Assembly: GCA_902496115.1 (NCBI GenBank)
Contig: CABUZK010000026.1
Span: forward strand, 1-24,897
Length of the DNA stretch: 24,897 nucleotides
Reading direction: 5' to 3'
Source: an uncultured Collinsella sp.
GTDB lineage: Bacteria; Actinomycetota; Coriobacteriia; Coriobacteriales; Coriobacteriaceae
The notes below the pieces were generated by a model, which did not search any database, was not told the origin of the DNA, and worked only from the letters and a program-made list of their open reading frames with translations. A program made the translations under genes and the position numbers. Below, in pieces: positions 1 through 7,263 of the stretch (positions are counted from its first letter, which is position 1; every line of letters starts with the position of its first letter).

Positions 1-107
1 CTCTTCGGGACTTATAAACCTGCGGACAAGCCATACCCGCAAGAGCTCCTATCGCTCCACCGTGAGAATGCGCTCACCAGCACGCAGCACGCAAATAAGC
101 TACTTCT
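1..107. other. left-edge spacer, no gene seen
   Basis: This short stretch lies downstream of the minus-strand yeiH-type stop codon. I see no convincing ORF, no strong hairpin with a U-tract and no RNA gene. It may hold the 3' flank of a gene outside the window. Confidence 0.4.
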
Positions 108-1142
108 CTACCAGATTCCCAGCACGTGTTGCATTCCCAAACTCATGCACGCAATGCCAATCCAGCAGCAAAAGCCCAGCGCGATGGGCTTGCCGCCCTT
201 TTTGACCAGCTCGACGATATCGGTATTAAAGCCAATTGCCGCCATGGCCATCACGATAAAGAACTTCGACAGCTCCTTGATGGGCGCCGTGATGGACGCG
301 GGAAGCTGAAGCACCGTGGTGATCACGCTCGCCAGCACAAAGAACAGCACAAACATGGGAAACGCGCGTTTAAGGGAGAACGTGCTTTTGGCGTCGCCGC
401 CGGCCTTGCGCGCCAGATGCATCTGCCAACATGCGAGGACCAGCGTGATGGGAATAATGGCAAGCGTCCTGGTGAGCTTGACCACTGTGGCGCTCTCGAG
501 CACATTGGCGCCGGGATGCATGCTGTCCCAAGCGCTCGCCGCGGCCGTTACGGACGAGGTGTCGTTGATGGCGGTGCCGGCAAACAGGCCAAAGCCCTCG
601 TTGGTCAGCCCGAGCATGCCGCCGAGCGTTGGAAACACGAGCGCCGCGATAACGTTAAACAGGAAGATGACCGAAATAGCCTGGGCAATCTCGCGATCGT
701 CGGCATCGATGACAGGTGCGGTCGCGGCGATGGCAGAACCGCCGCAAATCGACGAACCCACGCCCACAAGCGTCGCGATCTTACCCGGCACGTTCATAAC
801 GTGGCAGAGTACAAAGGCGATGACAAGCGAGGTCGAGATTGTCGCCACGATAATCGGCAGCGACTGGGCGCCCTTGGACAGAATCTGGGAGAGGTTCATG
901 CCAAAGCCAAGCAGGATAACCGCGTACTGCAAGACTTTTTTGGACGTATAGGTGACGCCAGCGGCGAGCTGTTCGCGACGATTCTTGGGAAAGACGAGCG
1001 CCAGGACCATGCCAAAGAGGATGGCAAATACCGGACCGCCGACCACCTCAATTTGTTTGCCGAGCAACGTCGCGGGAATGGCGATGATTAGGCAGAACAA
1101 GACGCCTTTCCAGCGCTCGCGTACGATATTTGCCAGTTGCAT
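108..1142 (-). CDS. YeiH family (UPF0324) putative sulfate exporter, membrane protein
   Basis: This 344-residue protein is almost entirely hydrophobic, with about ten predicted membrane segments, so it sits in the cytoplasmic membrane. Family features are the segment GPVFAILFGMVLAL near residue 36, the glycine/serine-rich stretch GVGSSICGGSAIAA near residues 126-139, and GTAINDTSSVTAA near residues 188-200. These match the UPF0324/YeiH family, annotated as putative sulfate exporters on limited experimental support. The ATG is preceded on the minus strand by an AGAAGGA ribosome site, and the length is normal for the family. It is transcribed away from the GntR/FCD regulator at 1306, and a divergent regulator of this type often controls its neighbour. 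That pairing is inferred. The substrate is not shown by the sequence. Confidence 0.85.
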   Translation of the reverse strand: MQLANIVRERWKGVLFCLIIAIPATLLGKQIEVVGGPVFAILFGMVLALVFPKNRREQLAAGVTYTSKKVLQYAVILLGFGMNLSQILSKGAQSLPIIVATISTSLVIAFVLCHVMNVPGKIATLVGVGSSICGGSAIAATAPVIDADDREIAQAISVIFLFNVIAALVFPTLGGMLGLTNEGFGLFAGTAINDTSSVTAAASAWDSMHPGANVLESATVVKLTRTLAIIPITLVLACWQMHLARKAGGDAKSTFSLKRAFPMFVLFFVLASVITTVLQLPASITAPIKELSKFFIVMAMAAIGFNTDIVELVKKGGKPIALGFCCWIGIACMSLGMQHVLGIW

Positions 1143-1305
1143 ATGGGATTCCTTCTTTCTATTTCACGTTTGCGACGGCTTATGATACGGCAACATTGAG
1201 CGCAGCCTTGCGCAAACACAGACTAAGATGCCGCAATAGTTCTCAGGCAACAGCCGAATTACCCACCGCGGAGAGCTGATTCGCGGCATAATTAACAACT
1301 GACAT
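1143..1305. promoter_or_regulatory. divergent promoter region, yeiH / GntR regulator
   Basis: This 163-bp spacer must hold the promoters of both divergent genes. Possible -10 boxes are CATAAT at 1287-1292 on plus and TATCAT (1182-1187) on minus. Neither has a clear -35. An 8-bp palindrome TTGCGCAA lies at 1208-1215 between them and is a possible operator half of the kind FCD-type GntR proteins use. These calls are weak. Confidence 0.3.
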
Positions 1306-2037
1306 ATGAGTTTGATAGAACAGTTGCGAGGCGCTATGGAAGAATCGATGCACGTCGGCGAGCAGGAAACGAGCCTACAGGACCAGTCCTACCACACCAT
1401 TCGACGCAAAATCGTCTACCTGGACTACAAGCCGGGCGAAAAGCTGGGCGTCAAGCAACTTTGCGACGACCTGGATATGGGTCGCACGCCCGTGCGCGAG
1501 GCTTTGGTTCGCTTGGCGCAGGAAGGCCTGGTGCGCACCGTGCCCCAGAGCGGCACCTACGTCTCACCCATCAACCTCACCCTTGCCGAAAGTGCCTGTT
1601 ACATCCGCGAGCATCTGGAAAAGCAGGTGATTGTGGAGTGCTGTGCGCGCGCCACGTCGGCTGGCATCGAGCAGCTCGACCGCGCCATCGCGCTGCAGGA
1701 AAAGGCCATGGCCGAAGAGGATCGCATCGGCTTCTTTTTGAGCGACAACCTCATGCATCACATGATTTTTAGCATCGCATGTCGCAGCACCGTGTGGTCG
1801 TGGCTCGAAGAGACCAATGCCGACCTGGAGCGCTTCCGCTGGCTGCGCGCTGCCACGCAGGTTCTCGACAATCAGGACATCGTGAACGAGCACAAGCAGA
1901 TTCGCCGCGCTATCGCCGGTCGCGACCCCATCGAAGCGAGCTTTTTGGTCAGCAAGCACCTGCATATGATGTTCCGCAACCAGACCGAGGTTCTGGACCA
2001 GTTCCCCGAGTACTTCGAGACCAGCAAGCTCCGCTAA
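1306..2037 (+). CDS. GntR family transcriptional regulator, FCD (FadR-like) subfamily
   Basis: This 243-residue protein has an N-terminal winged helix (about residues 25-90) with the typical GntR stretch KPGEKLGVKQLCDDLDMGRTPVREALVRL followed by the wing EGLVRTVPQSGTYVSP (shown here in two parts). The C-terminal FCD helical effector domain covers about residues 100-230. FCD domains bind a small carboxylate or a metal, and histidines suited to this appear in DNLMHHMIF, NEHKQIRRAI and HLHMMF. The protein probably represses or activates the divergent YeiH-type gene and itself. The start at 1306 has only a weak ribosome site; ATG codons at 1336 and 1348 in the same frame are alternatives that keep the whole HTH. 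The ligand is unknown. Confidence 0.88.
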   Translation: MSLIEQLRGAMEESMHVGEQETSLQDQSYHTIRRKIVYLDYKPGEKLGVKQLCDDLDMGRTPVREALVRLAQEGLVRTVPQSGTYVSPINLTLAESACYIREHLEKQVIVECCARATSAGIEQLDRAIALQEKAMAEEDRIGFFLSDNLMHHMIFSIACRSTVWSWLEETNADLERFRWLRAATQVLDNQDIVNEHKQIRRAIAGRDPIEASFLVSKHLHMMFRNQTEVLDQFPEYFETSKLR

Positions 2038-2081
2038 CCTGCCAAAAAGGGACAGGTTCATTTTGGCAGGTTTTATCTGGT
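2037..2081 (+). repeat. dispersed hairpin repeat copy A (GGGACAGGT core), possible GntR-gene terminator
   Basis: Arms ACCTGCCAAAA (2037-2047) and TTTTGGCAGGT (2061-2071) are perfectly complementary over 11 bp. They enclose the core AGGGACAGGTTCA and are followed by TTTATCTGG. The left arm starts at the last base of the regulator's stop codon. A stable hairpin followed by TTTTAT could end transcription of the plus-strand gene. Close copies with the same core occur at 4217-4260 (inverted) and 7413-7465, so it belongs to a dispersed family rather than being a unique terminator. Confidence 0.75.
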
Positions 2082-2083
2082 CA

Positions 2084-2128
2084 AATGCAAAAAAGGCTCG
2101 GCTCCGTCTTGATGCGGAGCCGAGCCTT
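2084..2128 (-). terminator. rho-independent terminator of glmS
   Basis: A 14-bp perfect stem pairs 2093-2106 with 2115-2128. Read on the minus strand it is GC-rich and followed by a run of Ts (the A-run around 2089-2094 on plus). It lies 24 bp beyond the glmS stop. There is no T-run on the plus side, so it acts mainly on minus transcripts. Confidence 0.8.
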
Positions 2129-2151
2129 AGTCGCTAGAACGGCGGAACCAA

Positions 2152-3999
2152 CTACTCTACCGTGACGCTCTTGGCCAGGTTGCGGGGCTGGTCGACATCG
2201 CAGCCGCGCAGGATGGCGACCTCGCGGGCGAGCAGCTGCAGCGGGACGCTCGCCGTGATGGGGCTGAACACGTCGCGGACTGCTGGCACGCGGATGATGC
2301 AGTCGGCGATCTTGTTGATCTCCTCGTCGCCCTCGGTGGCAACGACGATGACCTTGGCGCCGCGCGCCTTGCACTCCATGAGGTTCGACACGGTCTTGTC
2401 GTAGGTGGCACTCTTGGTGGCCACAGCGATGACAGGGAAGCCCGGGTCGATCAGGGCAATGGGGCCGTGCTTCATCTCACCGGCAGCGTAGGCCTCGGCG
2501 TGCAGGTAGCTGACCTCCTTGAGCTTGAGCGCACCTTCGTAGGAAATAGCGGCGCCCATGCCGCGACCCACGAACAGTGCGGACTGCGCGTCCTTGCACA
2601 GCAGGGCGGCCTCATGCACGGCCTCGGTTTGGGTATCCAAAATCCACTGGATCTGCTCGGCCGTATCGGAAAGCTCACGGAACAGCATGCGCGCCTGCTT
2701 GGTGGTCAGACGGTACTTGACCTGCGCCAACAGCAAAGCCAGCAGCGTGAGGCTCACGACCTGGCCGATGAAGCTCTTGGTCGAGGCGACCGCGATCTCC
2801 TTGTTGGCCTTGGTGTAGATGACGCCGTCACTCTCACGCGCCACGGGGCTGCCCACCACGTTGGTGATGCCGAAGACCTTGGCACCCTTAATGCGCGCGT
2901 CTCGAATGGCGGCAAGGGTATCGGCCGTCTCGCCCGACTGGGATACGGCAACGACAAGCGTCGTCGGCGTAATGATGGGATTGCGATAACGGAACTCGCT
3001 GGCCGCCTCCACCTCGGTGGGGATGCGAGCCCAGCCCTCGATGAGATTCTTAGCAATGAGGCCAGCGTGATAGCTGGTGCCGCAAGCGATCACGTAGACG
3101 CGGTCGATGTCGTTGAGCTCCTCGAGCGAAAGGCCCAGCTCGTCGATGTCGAGCTCGCCGGCCGGCGTCATACGACCGACCAGCGTATCGCGCACGACGC
3201 GCGGCTGCTCGTGAATCTCTTTGAGCATAAAGTCGGGATAACCGCCCTTTTCTGCCATGTCCAGGTCCCAGTCGATGTGGGTGACCTTGGGCTCGATAAC
3301 GTTGCCGGCCTCGTCGGTGTACTCGACGCCTGCGGGCGTGAGCTTGGCAAACTGACCGTCCTCGAGCACCACGACGTCGCGGGTTGCGTCGATGAGCGCG
3401 ATGACGTCGGAGGCGACATAGGCGCCGGTCTCGCCCGCGCCGACCACGATCGGGGAATCCTTGCGGGCCACGGCGATCACGCCGGGCTCGTCAGCGCACA
3501 CGGCGGCCAGACCATAGGCACCGACCACGTGGGTGCAAGCCTCGCGCACGGAGGCCATCAGGTCGTGCGTCTCGGCATAAGCCTCTTCGATCAGATGCGC
3601 GAAGACCTCGGTATCGGTCTCGCTCTTAAAGTGGTGGCCGCGGCCCTCCAGCTCTTCGCGCAACTCGGCGAAGTTCTCGATGATGCCGTTGTGGACGATG
3701 GCGATACGACCGTCGCAGCTGGTGTGGGGGTGAGCGTTAACGACGGAGGGCTTGCCGTGGGTGGCCCAACGGGTGTGGCCGATACCGCAGGTAGCGTCGC
3801 TGTCGATATTGGAAAGCTCGCTCTCCAAGCCCGCGACCTTACCCACGCGGCGGATGACATCGAGGTGCGCCGCGGCGCCCTCGCCCACCTCGAGCGCGAC
3901 ACCCGAGGAGTCATAGCCGCGATACTCCATACGCTTGAGGCCCGTGACCAGGATGTTCTTTGCAATATCAGAGCCGGTGTAGCCGACAATTCCGCACAT
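2152..3999 (-). CDS. glmS: glutamine--fructose-6-phosphate aminotransferase (isomerizing)
   Basis: GlmS converts fructose-6-phosphate and glutamine to glucosamine-6-phosphate, the first step to UDP-GlcNAc for peptidoglycan. The start was moved inside a longer frame to the MCGIVGYTG codon, because Cys2 must become the N-terminal nucleophile of the glutaminase domain; a GAAGGGA ribosome site sits just upstream. The product has 615 residues, close to the usual 609. The class II glutaminase domain (about 1-225) shows HTRWATHG and HNGIIENF. Two SIS sugar-isomerase domains follow, with CGTSYHAG, SQSGETADT and VGRGMG. The C-terminus ends RNLAKSVTVE, typical of the family. The gene is monocistronic with its own terminator, and diverges from a LacI-type regulator. 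Confidence 0.97.
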   Translation of the reverse strand: MCGIVGYTGSDIAKNILVTGLKRMEYRGYDSSGVALEVGEGAAAHLDVIRRVGKVAGLESELSNIDSDATCGIGHTRWATHGKPSVVNAHPHTSCDGRIAIVHNGIIENFAELREELEGRGHHFKSETDTEVFAHLIEEAYAETHDLMASVREACTHVVGAYGLAAVCADEPGVIAVARKDSPIVVGAGETGAYVASDVIALIDATRDVVVLEDGQFAKLTPAGVEYTDEAGNVIEPKVTHIDWDLDMAEKGGYPDFMLKEIHEQPRVVRDTLVGRMTPAGELDIDELGLSLEELNDIDRVYVIACGTSYHAGLIAKNLIEGWARIPTEVEAASEFRYRNPIITPTTLVVAVSQSGETADTLAAIRDARIKGAKVFGITNVVGSPVARESDGVIYTKANKEIAVASTKSFIGQVVSLTLLALLLAQVKYRLTTKQARMLFRELSDTAEQIQWILDTQTEAVHEAALLCKDAQSALFVGRGMGAAISYEGALKLKEVSYLHAEAYAAGEMKHGPIALIDPGFPVIAVATKSATYDKTVSNLMECKARGAKVIVVATEGDEEINKIADCIIRVPAVRDVFSPITASVPLQLLAREVAILRGCDVDQPRNLAKSVTVE

Positions 4000-4073
4000 A
4001 GGATAAATCCCTTCGTCCGCTTGACTGCAAAACGTCCACGCACAGGGGGCGCTGAGACGCATAACGTTCGAGT

Positions 4074-4134
4074 ATTGTACTCACGCAAACGCAAGCTGAT
4101 ATACCAGAAGTGGTATCTCAACTTAGATACCACT
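4074..4134 (-). promoter_or_regulatory. glmS promoter with TGGTAT/ATACCA operator cluster
   Basis: On the minus strand a -10 box TACAAT lies at 4074-4079, about 75 bp before the glmS start; no good -35 is present. At the -35 position and upstream are ATACCA (4101-4106), TGGTAT (4111-4116) and ATACCA (4127-4132). The last two form a perfect 10-bp inverted repeat, AGTGGTATCT and AGATACCACT, separated by 6 bp. The first two form a 6-bp inverted repeat with a 4-bp spacer. The TGGT..ACCA half-sites resemble those of GntR/HutC regulators of amino-sugar genes (NagR/DasR). That link is an inference; the inverted repeats themselves are directly visible. Confidence 0.6.
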
Positions 4135-4161
4135 CGATGCACACACGTCCAGCCGGTCCAA

Positions 4162-4196
4162 ACCACCACAAAGGTACCTGCCCCCTTCGTGGTGGT
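4162..4196 (-). repeat. dispersed hairpin repeat, divergent copy (GGGGGCAGGT core)
   Basis: Arms ACCACCAC (4162-4169) and GTGGTGGT (4189-4196) pair over 8 bp, with AAGG/CCTT continuing the stem after one mismatch. Read on minus the core is AGGGGGCAGGTACC, close to the AGGGACAGGTT core of the other copies, although the stem sequence is quite different. It lies 20 bp from copy B in the same orientation. Confidence 0.5.
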
Positions 4197-4216
4197 CGCG
4201 CTGGCAACGGCGTTTC

Positions 4217-4260
4217 CCCAGATAAACCTGCCAAAATAAACCTGTCCCTTTTTGGTAGGT
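4217..4260 (-). repeat. dispersed hairpin repeat copy B (GGGACAGGT core)
   Basis: This is the reverse complement of copies A and C. On minus it reads ACCTACCAAAA, then AGGGACAGGTTTA, then TTTTGGCAGGT, followed by TTATCTGGGG. The flank AAACGCCG beyond this (4209-4216 on plus) is also shared with copy C, so the repeat unit extends past the hairpin. It ends about 50 bp before the LacI-type gene and overlaps where that gene's -35 should be. Confidence 0.75.
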
Positions 4261-4266
4261 TTGGGA

Positions 4267-4275
4267 TGCTACAAT
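4267..4275 (+). promoter_or_regulatory. extended -10 promoter of LacI-family gene
   Basis: TGCTACAAT is an extended -10 element (TGn plus TACAAT at 4270-4275). It is 35 bp before the start codon, and AAGGGG serves as ribosome site. The expected -35 position falls in the right arm of repeat copy B and has a poor match, which fits an extended -10 promoter. Confidence 0.45.
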
Positions 4276-4310
4276 CTGGCTTGTACTTGAAACGCATCAA
4301 AGGGGCCGCT

Positions 4311-5420
4311 ATGGCAAAGGTAAAAATCAGCGACGTCGCGCGCGAGGCCGGGGTTTCGCTGGGCACGGTTTCCAACGCGCTCAACCATCCCGAAAAGCTG
4401 CGCCCCGAGACCCTCAAGCTCATCAACGAGACCATCAGTCGCCTTGGCTACCTGCCCAACCAAAGCGCTCGTCAGCTCGCGGGCGGCGCCACCAAGTCCT
4501 TTGGCCTGGTGCTCCCCCGTCTCGATCACGGCTTTTCGCTCCAAATCGCCAGCGGCGCCCACAACGAGGCCCGCAAGCACGGCTACGACTTGCTCATCGC
4601 CAACGCCGATAACGACGATATTCTCGAGGACCATTACCTGCGCTACTTTATGGGCACCCAGATGTCCGGCGTCATGGTTCAGCCCATGGCATCCCCCGAC
4701 TGGCACCCCGCCATGACCAAGATGCCCGTGCCGATCGTCCATCTGGACATCCATTGCTCCGAGCCCGGCTACTACGTAGCGGCCGACAATGAGGCCCAGG
4801 GTCGCATCATTGCCGAACTTGCCATCGCCCGCGGCGCGCACCATATTGTCGTCGTCGGCCGAGCAGCATTTATGCAACTCACCCTGCGCGTCCTTGGCAT
4901 TCATAAGGCGCTCGCCCTGCACCCCGATATCAAGATCGAAGTCATCGACGCCGGCGAATGGAATACCGCTGCCGACGGCTACGGCATCGGTGCCCAAATC
5001 GCCGAGCGCCCCGCGGACGAACGTCCCGATTTTGTCGTCGGCCTGACCGATGTGTTGGCCTCGGGCGTCGTTTCGGCACTGGTCGACAAGGGCATCTCTG
5101 TCCCCGGGCAAGTACGCGTGGCCGGATGCGACGGCAACCCGCTCGCTTGGAGCGGATCGGTCCCGCTCACTACGGTAGCGCCCCCGGGCTACGAGATTGG
5201 CCGCAAGGGTGTCCAACTGCTGATGGAGCAAATCGAGAACAAGGCCCCGGCAAAGATCAAGCATATCCGTGTCGGCTCCGCAGTGCGTACCGTCACCGCA
5301 GTCGCCGCCGAGGATATCAACCGCCAAGAACTGGTACGTCCGTTCCTACTGGAACGCGCCAGCACCCAGGCAAGCAGCCAGACCGACGCCACGGCCATCA
5401 ACCTCGGTGCGTATCTATAG
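4311..5420 (+). CDS. LacI family transcriptional regulator
   Basis: The 369-residue product has the LacI-type HTH in its first 60 residues: VKISDVAREAGVSLGTVSNAL, with the hinge SRLGYLPNQSARQLAGG, then a periplasmic-binding-protein-like sugar-sensing domain. Core domain segments include SFGLVLPR, ADNEAQGRIIAELAIARG, VVGLTDVLASGVVSAL and VRVAGCDGNPLAWSG (each a separate stretch). The frame is open further upstream, but the start at 4311 is set by the conserved MAKVKISDVA beginning and by an AAGGGG ribosome site. It is divergent from glmS and convergent with a HAD hydrolase. No sugar catabolic genes lie beside it, so the ligand and targets cannot be read from context. Confidence 0.92.
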   Translation: MAKVKISDVAREAGVSLGTVSNALNHPEKLRPETLKLINETISRLGYLPNQSARQLAGGATKSFGLVLPRLDHGFSLQIASGAHNEARKHGYDLLIANADNDDILEDHYLRYFMGTQMSGVMVQPMASPDWHPAMTKMPVPIVHLDIHCSEPGYYVAADNEAQGRIIAELAIARGAHHIVVVGRAAFMQLTLRVLGIHKALALHPDIKIEVIDAGEWNTAADGYGIGAQIAERPADERPDFVVGLTDVLASGVVSALVDKGISVPGQVRVAGCDGNPLAWSGSVPLTTVAPPGYEIGRKGVQLLMEQIENKAPAKIKHIRVGSAVRTVTAVAAEDINRQELVRPFLLERASTQASSQTDATAINLGAYL

Positions 5421-5446
5421 CACGCCCGCGAGTATGCTAAGTCGCC

Positions 5447-5494
5447 GCTTAAGCAAAAGGGGCCCGACCATTGCCGGACCCCTTTTGCTTAAGC
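5447..5494. terminator. bidirectional terminator between LacI gene and HAD gene
   Basis: Left arm 5447-5466 pairs with right arm 5475-5494: 16 perfect base pairs, one mismatch, then three more. The centre of the stem is GGGG...CCCC flanked by AAAA on the left and TTTT on the right, so a GC hairpin with a T-tract is formed on either strand. It sits between two convergent genes. Confidence 0.8.
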
Positions 5495-5533
5495 GCAAAC
5501 GTGAGCAATCGCTCGTTTCAACGCCGCAATTTT

Positions 5534-6184
5534 CTAGCGCACAGTCTTGATTGCCGCCGCCAGGTCGAACAACGTATCGAGCACGGCCTCGCAGCCATCC
5601 ACCACGTCCTGCGGCAGCGGCACAATATCGGGGACGGCAAAGACGTGGCAGCCGGCCGTGATGCCCGAGACGCAACCATTGCGCGAATCCTCGACCACGG
5701 CGCACTCCTCGGGGGCAAAGCCCGCACGCTCGCAGGCGAGCAGATACATCTCGGGGTCGGGCTTGCCGTGCACGACGTCCTCGCCACACGTTACCGTTTC
5801 AAACTTGTCAAAAAGACCGACCATCTTAAGGTTGCGCTCGGCCGTAACGAGGCGCGACGACGTCGCTAGGCCCACGTGATAGCCCGCAGCTAGCAGCTCG
5901 TCTAGGCACTCGGCGGCGCCGGCCTTAAGTTCCAGTTCGGTCTTGACCATCTCGTCGCGAATCTCCTTGTGGCGACGATAGATCGCCTCGGTGGTTTCGT
6001 GGCTGCCATAATGCTTATCGAGGATGTCCATAACATCGGGCAGCGTGCGGCCGATAAACTGATGGATCAGCGCTTCATCAATCGCGAGCCCCAGCTCAGC
6101 GGCGCCTGCCTTCCAGGCCTTAATCCCCAAACGCTCGGTATCGACCAGCGTTCCATCCATGTCAAAAATAACAGCCTTGATCAT
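5534..6184 (-). CDS. HAD superfamily hydrolase, subfamily IA (beta-phosphoglucomutase-like)
   Basis: This 216-residue enzyme shows the HAD catalytic motif FDMDGTLVDTE, with the nucleophile Asp8 and the acid/base Asp10. A helical cap domain follows, then motif II (LATSSRL) and motifs III/IV in GKPDPEMYLLACERAG and VVEDSRNG. The cap and the DMDGT motif fit phosphatases or phosphomutases that act on small sugar phosphates. The substrate cannot be told from sequence. The frame is open 29 codons further upstream, but the MIKAVIFDMDG start has a strong GGGGGA ribosome site and the normal family beginning. It is transcribed divergently from larE. Confidence 0.9.
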   Translation of the reverse strand: MIKAVIFDMDGTLVDTERLGIKAWKAGAAELGLAIDEALIHQFIGRTLPDVMDILDKHYGSHETTEAIYRRHKEIRDEMVKTELELKAGAAECLDELLAAGYHVGLATSSRLVTAERNLKMVGLFDKFETVTCGEDVVHGKPDPEMYLLACERAGFAPEECAVVEDSRNGCVSGITAGCHVFAVPDIVPLPQDVVDGCEAVLDTLFDLAAAIKTVR

Positions 6185-6244
6185 ATCGGTCCCCCATCGA
6201 CTCTCGCTGTCGCGTTGCTGCAACTCTACCGCATTTGGCAACTT

Positions 6245-6261
6245 GTATATAACGTATATAC
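6245..6261. promoter_or_regulatory. inverted repeat, candidate operator between HAD gene and larE
   Basis: GTATATA (6245-6251) and TATATAC (6255-6261) form a perfect 7-bp inverted repeat with a 3-bp spacer. It lies about 60 bp before the HAD start and about 100 bp before larE, in an AT-rich stretch that must contain both promoters. It could be an operator, or simply promoter DNA of low complexity. Confidence 0.35.
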
Positions 6262-6357
6262 CATATTGCACTTTCGTTACACAGATAGAAGTCTTATGGC
6301 AAGTAACGCATTAGGATTATAGTTTTCGATCGAGTACTCAACGATAAGGAACGTTTC

Positions 6358-7236
6358 ATGATTTTAGACACCACGGCACCCGCAGAGGAGCTTCAAGACA
6401 AGCTATCGGCGCTCGAGCAGCTGCTTTTGGCATACGGGCGCGTGGCTATCGGGTTTTCCGGCGGCGTTGACAGCAGCTTTTTGGCCGCCGTATGCGCCCG
6501 CGTCATGCCTACCAATACTCTTCTCGTCCATCTCACCACGCCGCTCATCGGCACGCCCGAGCAGGCTTCGTTTGAGCAGTCCGTTGATGGGCAGGCCAAT
6601 GAGGGGCCGCATTTTAAGCTCCCCGTACTCAATCTTTCGGTGGATCAGCTGCAGCTCCCCCAAGTAGCCTGCAACGATGCTAATCGCTGCTACCACTGCA
6701 AGCACGCCGGCTTTACCGCCATCGTCAACCACGCCAAGTCGCTCGGCTTTCCCACCGTCATCGATGGCAGCAATGCAAGCGATCGCGGTGACTACCGCCC
6801 CGGCATGCGTGCGGCAGAAGAGCTCGGCGTACGCTCGCCCCTTATGGAGGTCGGCTTTACCAAGGACGAAGAGCGCGAGCTACTGCGCGCATGGGGCTAT
6901 CCCGTTTGGAACCTGCCGGCGGGAGCATGTCTTGCCACGCGCGTCCCCACGGGCGAGGAGCTTACGCGCGAGAAGGTCTCCCTGATTCGCGCCTGCGAGG
7001 ATTACCTTCACGATCTTGATCTGGCACAGGTACGCGCGCGCTTGGTCGGCGGCTGCATGTATATCGAGGCCGCACCCGCAGATGTCGCCAAGATTGCCAC
7101 CCTCGGCGGTGCCGCCGTCGGCGACAAGGGCAAGACCCCGCTGCCCGCCGTTATCGAGTCCGCGCTGCGCGAGCTGGGCTGCGGCCATATCTCCCCCGAG
7201 GTCACCCCCTACATTCACGGCAACATGAACCTTTAG
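6358..7236 (+). CDS. larE: ATP-dependent sacrificial sulfur transferase LarE
   Basis: LarE supplies sulfur to the nickel-pincer nucleotide cofactor first found in lactate racemase, in some family members by giving up its own cysteine sulfur. This 292-residue protein has the PP-loop SGGVDS (34-39) that adenylates the substrate, then DGSNASDRGDYRPGMRAA (about 136-153), typical of the family. Cys191 in PAGACLATRVP aligns with the sacrificial cysteine of the Lactobacillus enzyme. Three further cysteines, C105-x5-C111-x2-C114, are also present. The start has an AAGGA ribosome site. No larA, larB or larC lies in the window, so larE is an orphan here. LarE-like proteins without the other Lar genes may serve other sulfur-transfer roles. 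Confidence 0.9.
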   Translation: MILDTTAPAEELQDKLSALEQLLLAYGRVAIGFSGGVDSSFLAAVCARVMPTNTLLVHLTTPLIGTPEQASFEQSVDGQANEGPHFKLPVLNLSVDQLQLPQVACNDANRCYHCKHAGFTAIVNHAKSLGFPTVIDGSNASDRGDYRPGMRAAEELGVRSPLMEVGFTKDEERELLRAWGYPVWNLPAGACLATRVPTGEELTREKVSLIRACEDYLHDLDLAQVRARLVGGCMYIEAAPADVAKIATLGGAAVGDKGKTPLPAVIESALRELGCGHISPEVTPYIHGNMNL

Positions 7237-7263
7237 GTTACGCCGTTTTACAAACGGCGTAAC
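7237..7263 (+). terminator. hairpin at larE 3' end
   Basis: A perfect 12-bp stem (7237-7248 with 7252-7263) with a 3-base loop begins right after the larE stop codon. No T-tract follows it, so it may stabilise the mRNA end rather than terminate. A second hairpin, GGGCGC-GACC with GGTC-GCGCCC, lies near 7314-7342. Confidence 0.5.

Noticed and set aside
4000..4140. glmS ribozyme/riboswitch in the glmS leader
   Set aside because: The predicted leader is only about 70 nt and shows none of the ribozyme core pairings; palindromic protein-type operators are present instead.
2467..4239. 590-residue open frame on plus, opposite glmS
   Set aside because: It is antisense to a clearly conserved gene, has a composition typical of frame shadows in GC-rich DNA, and shows no recognisable domain or ribosome site.
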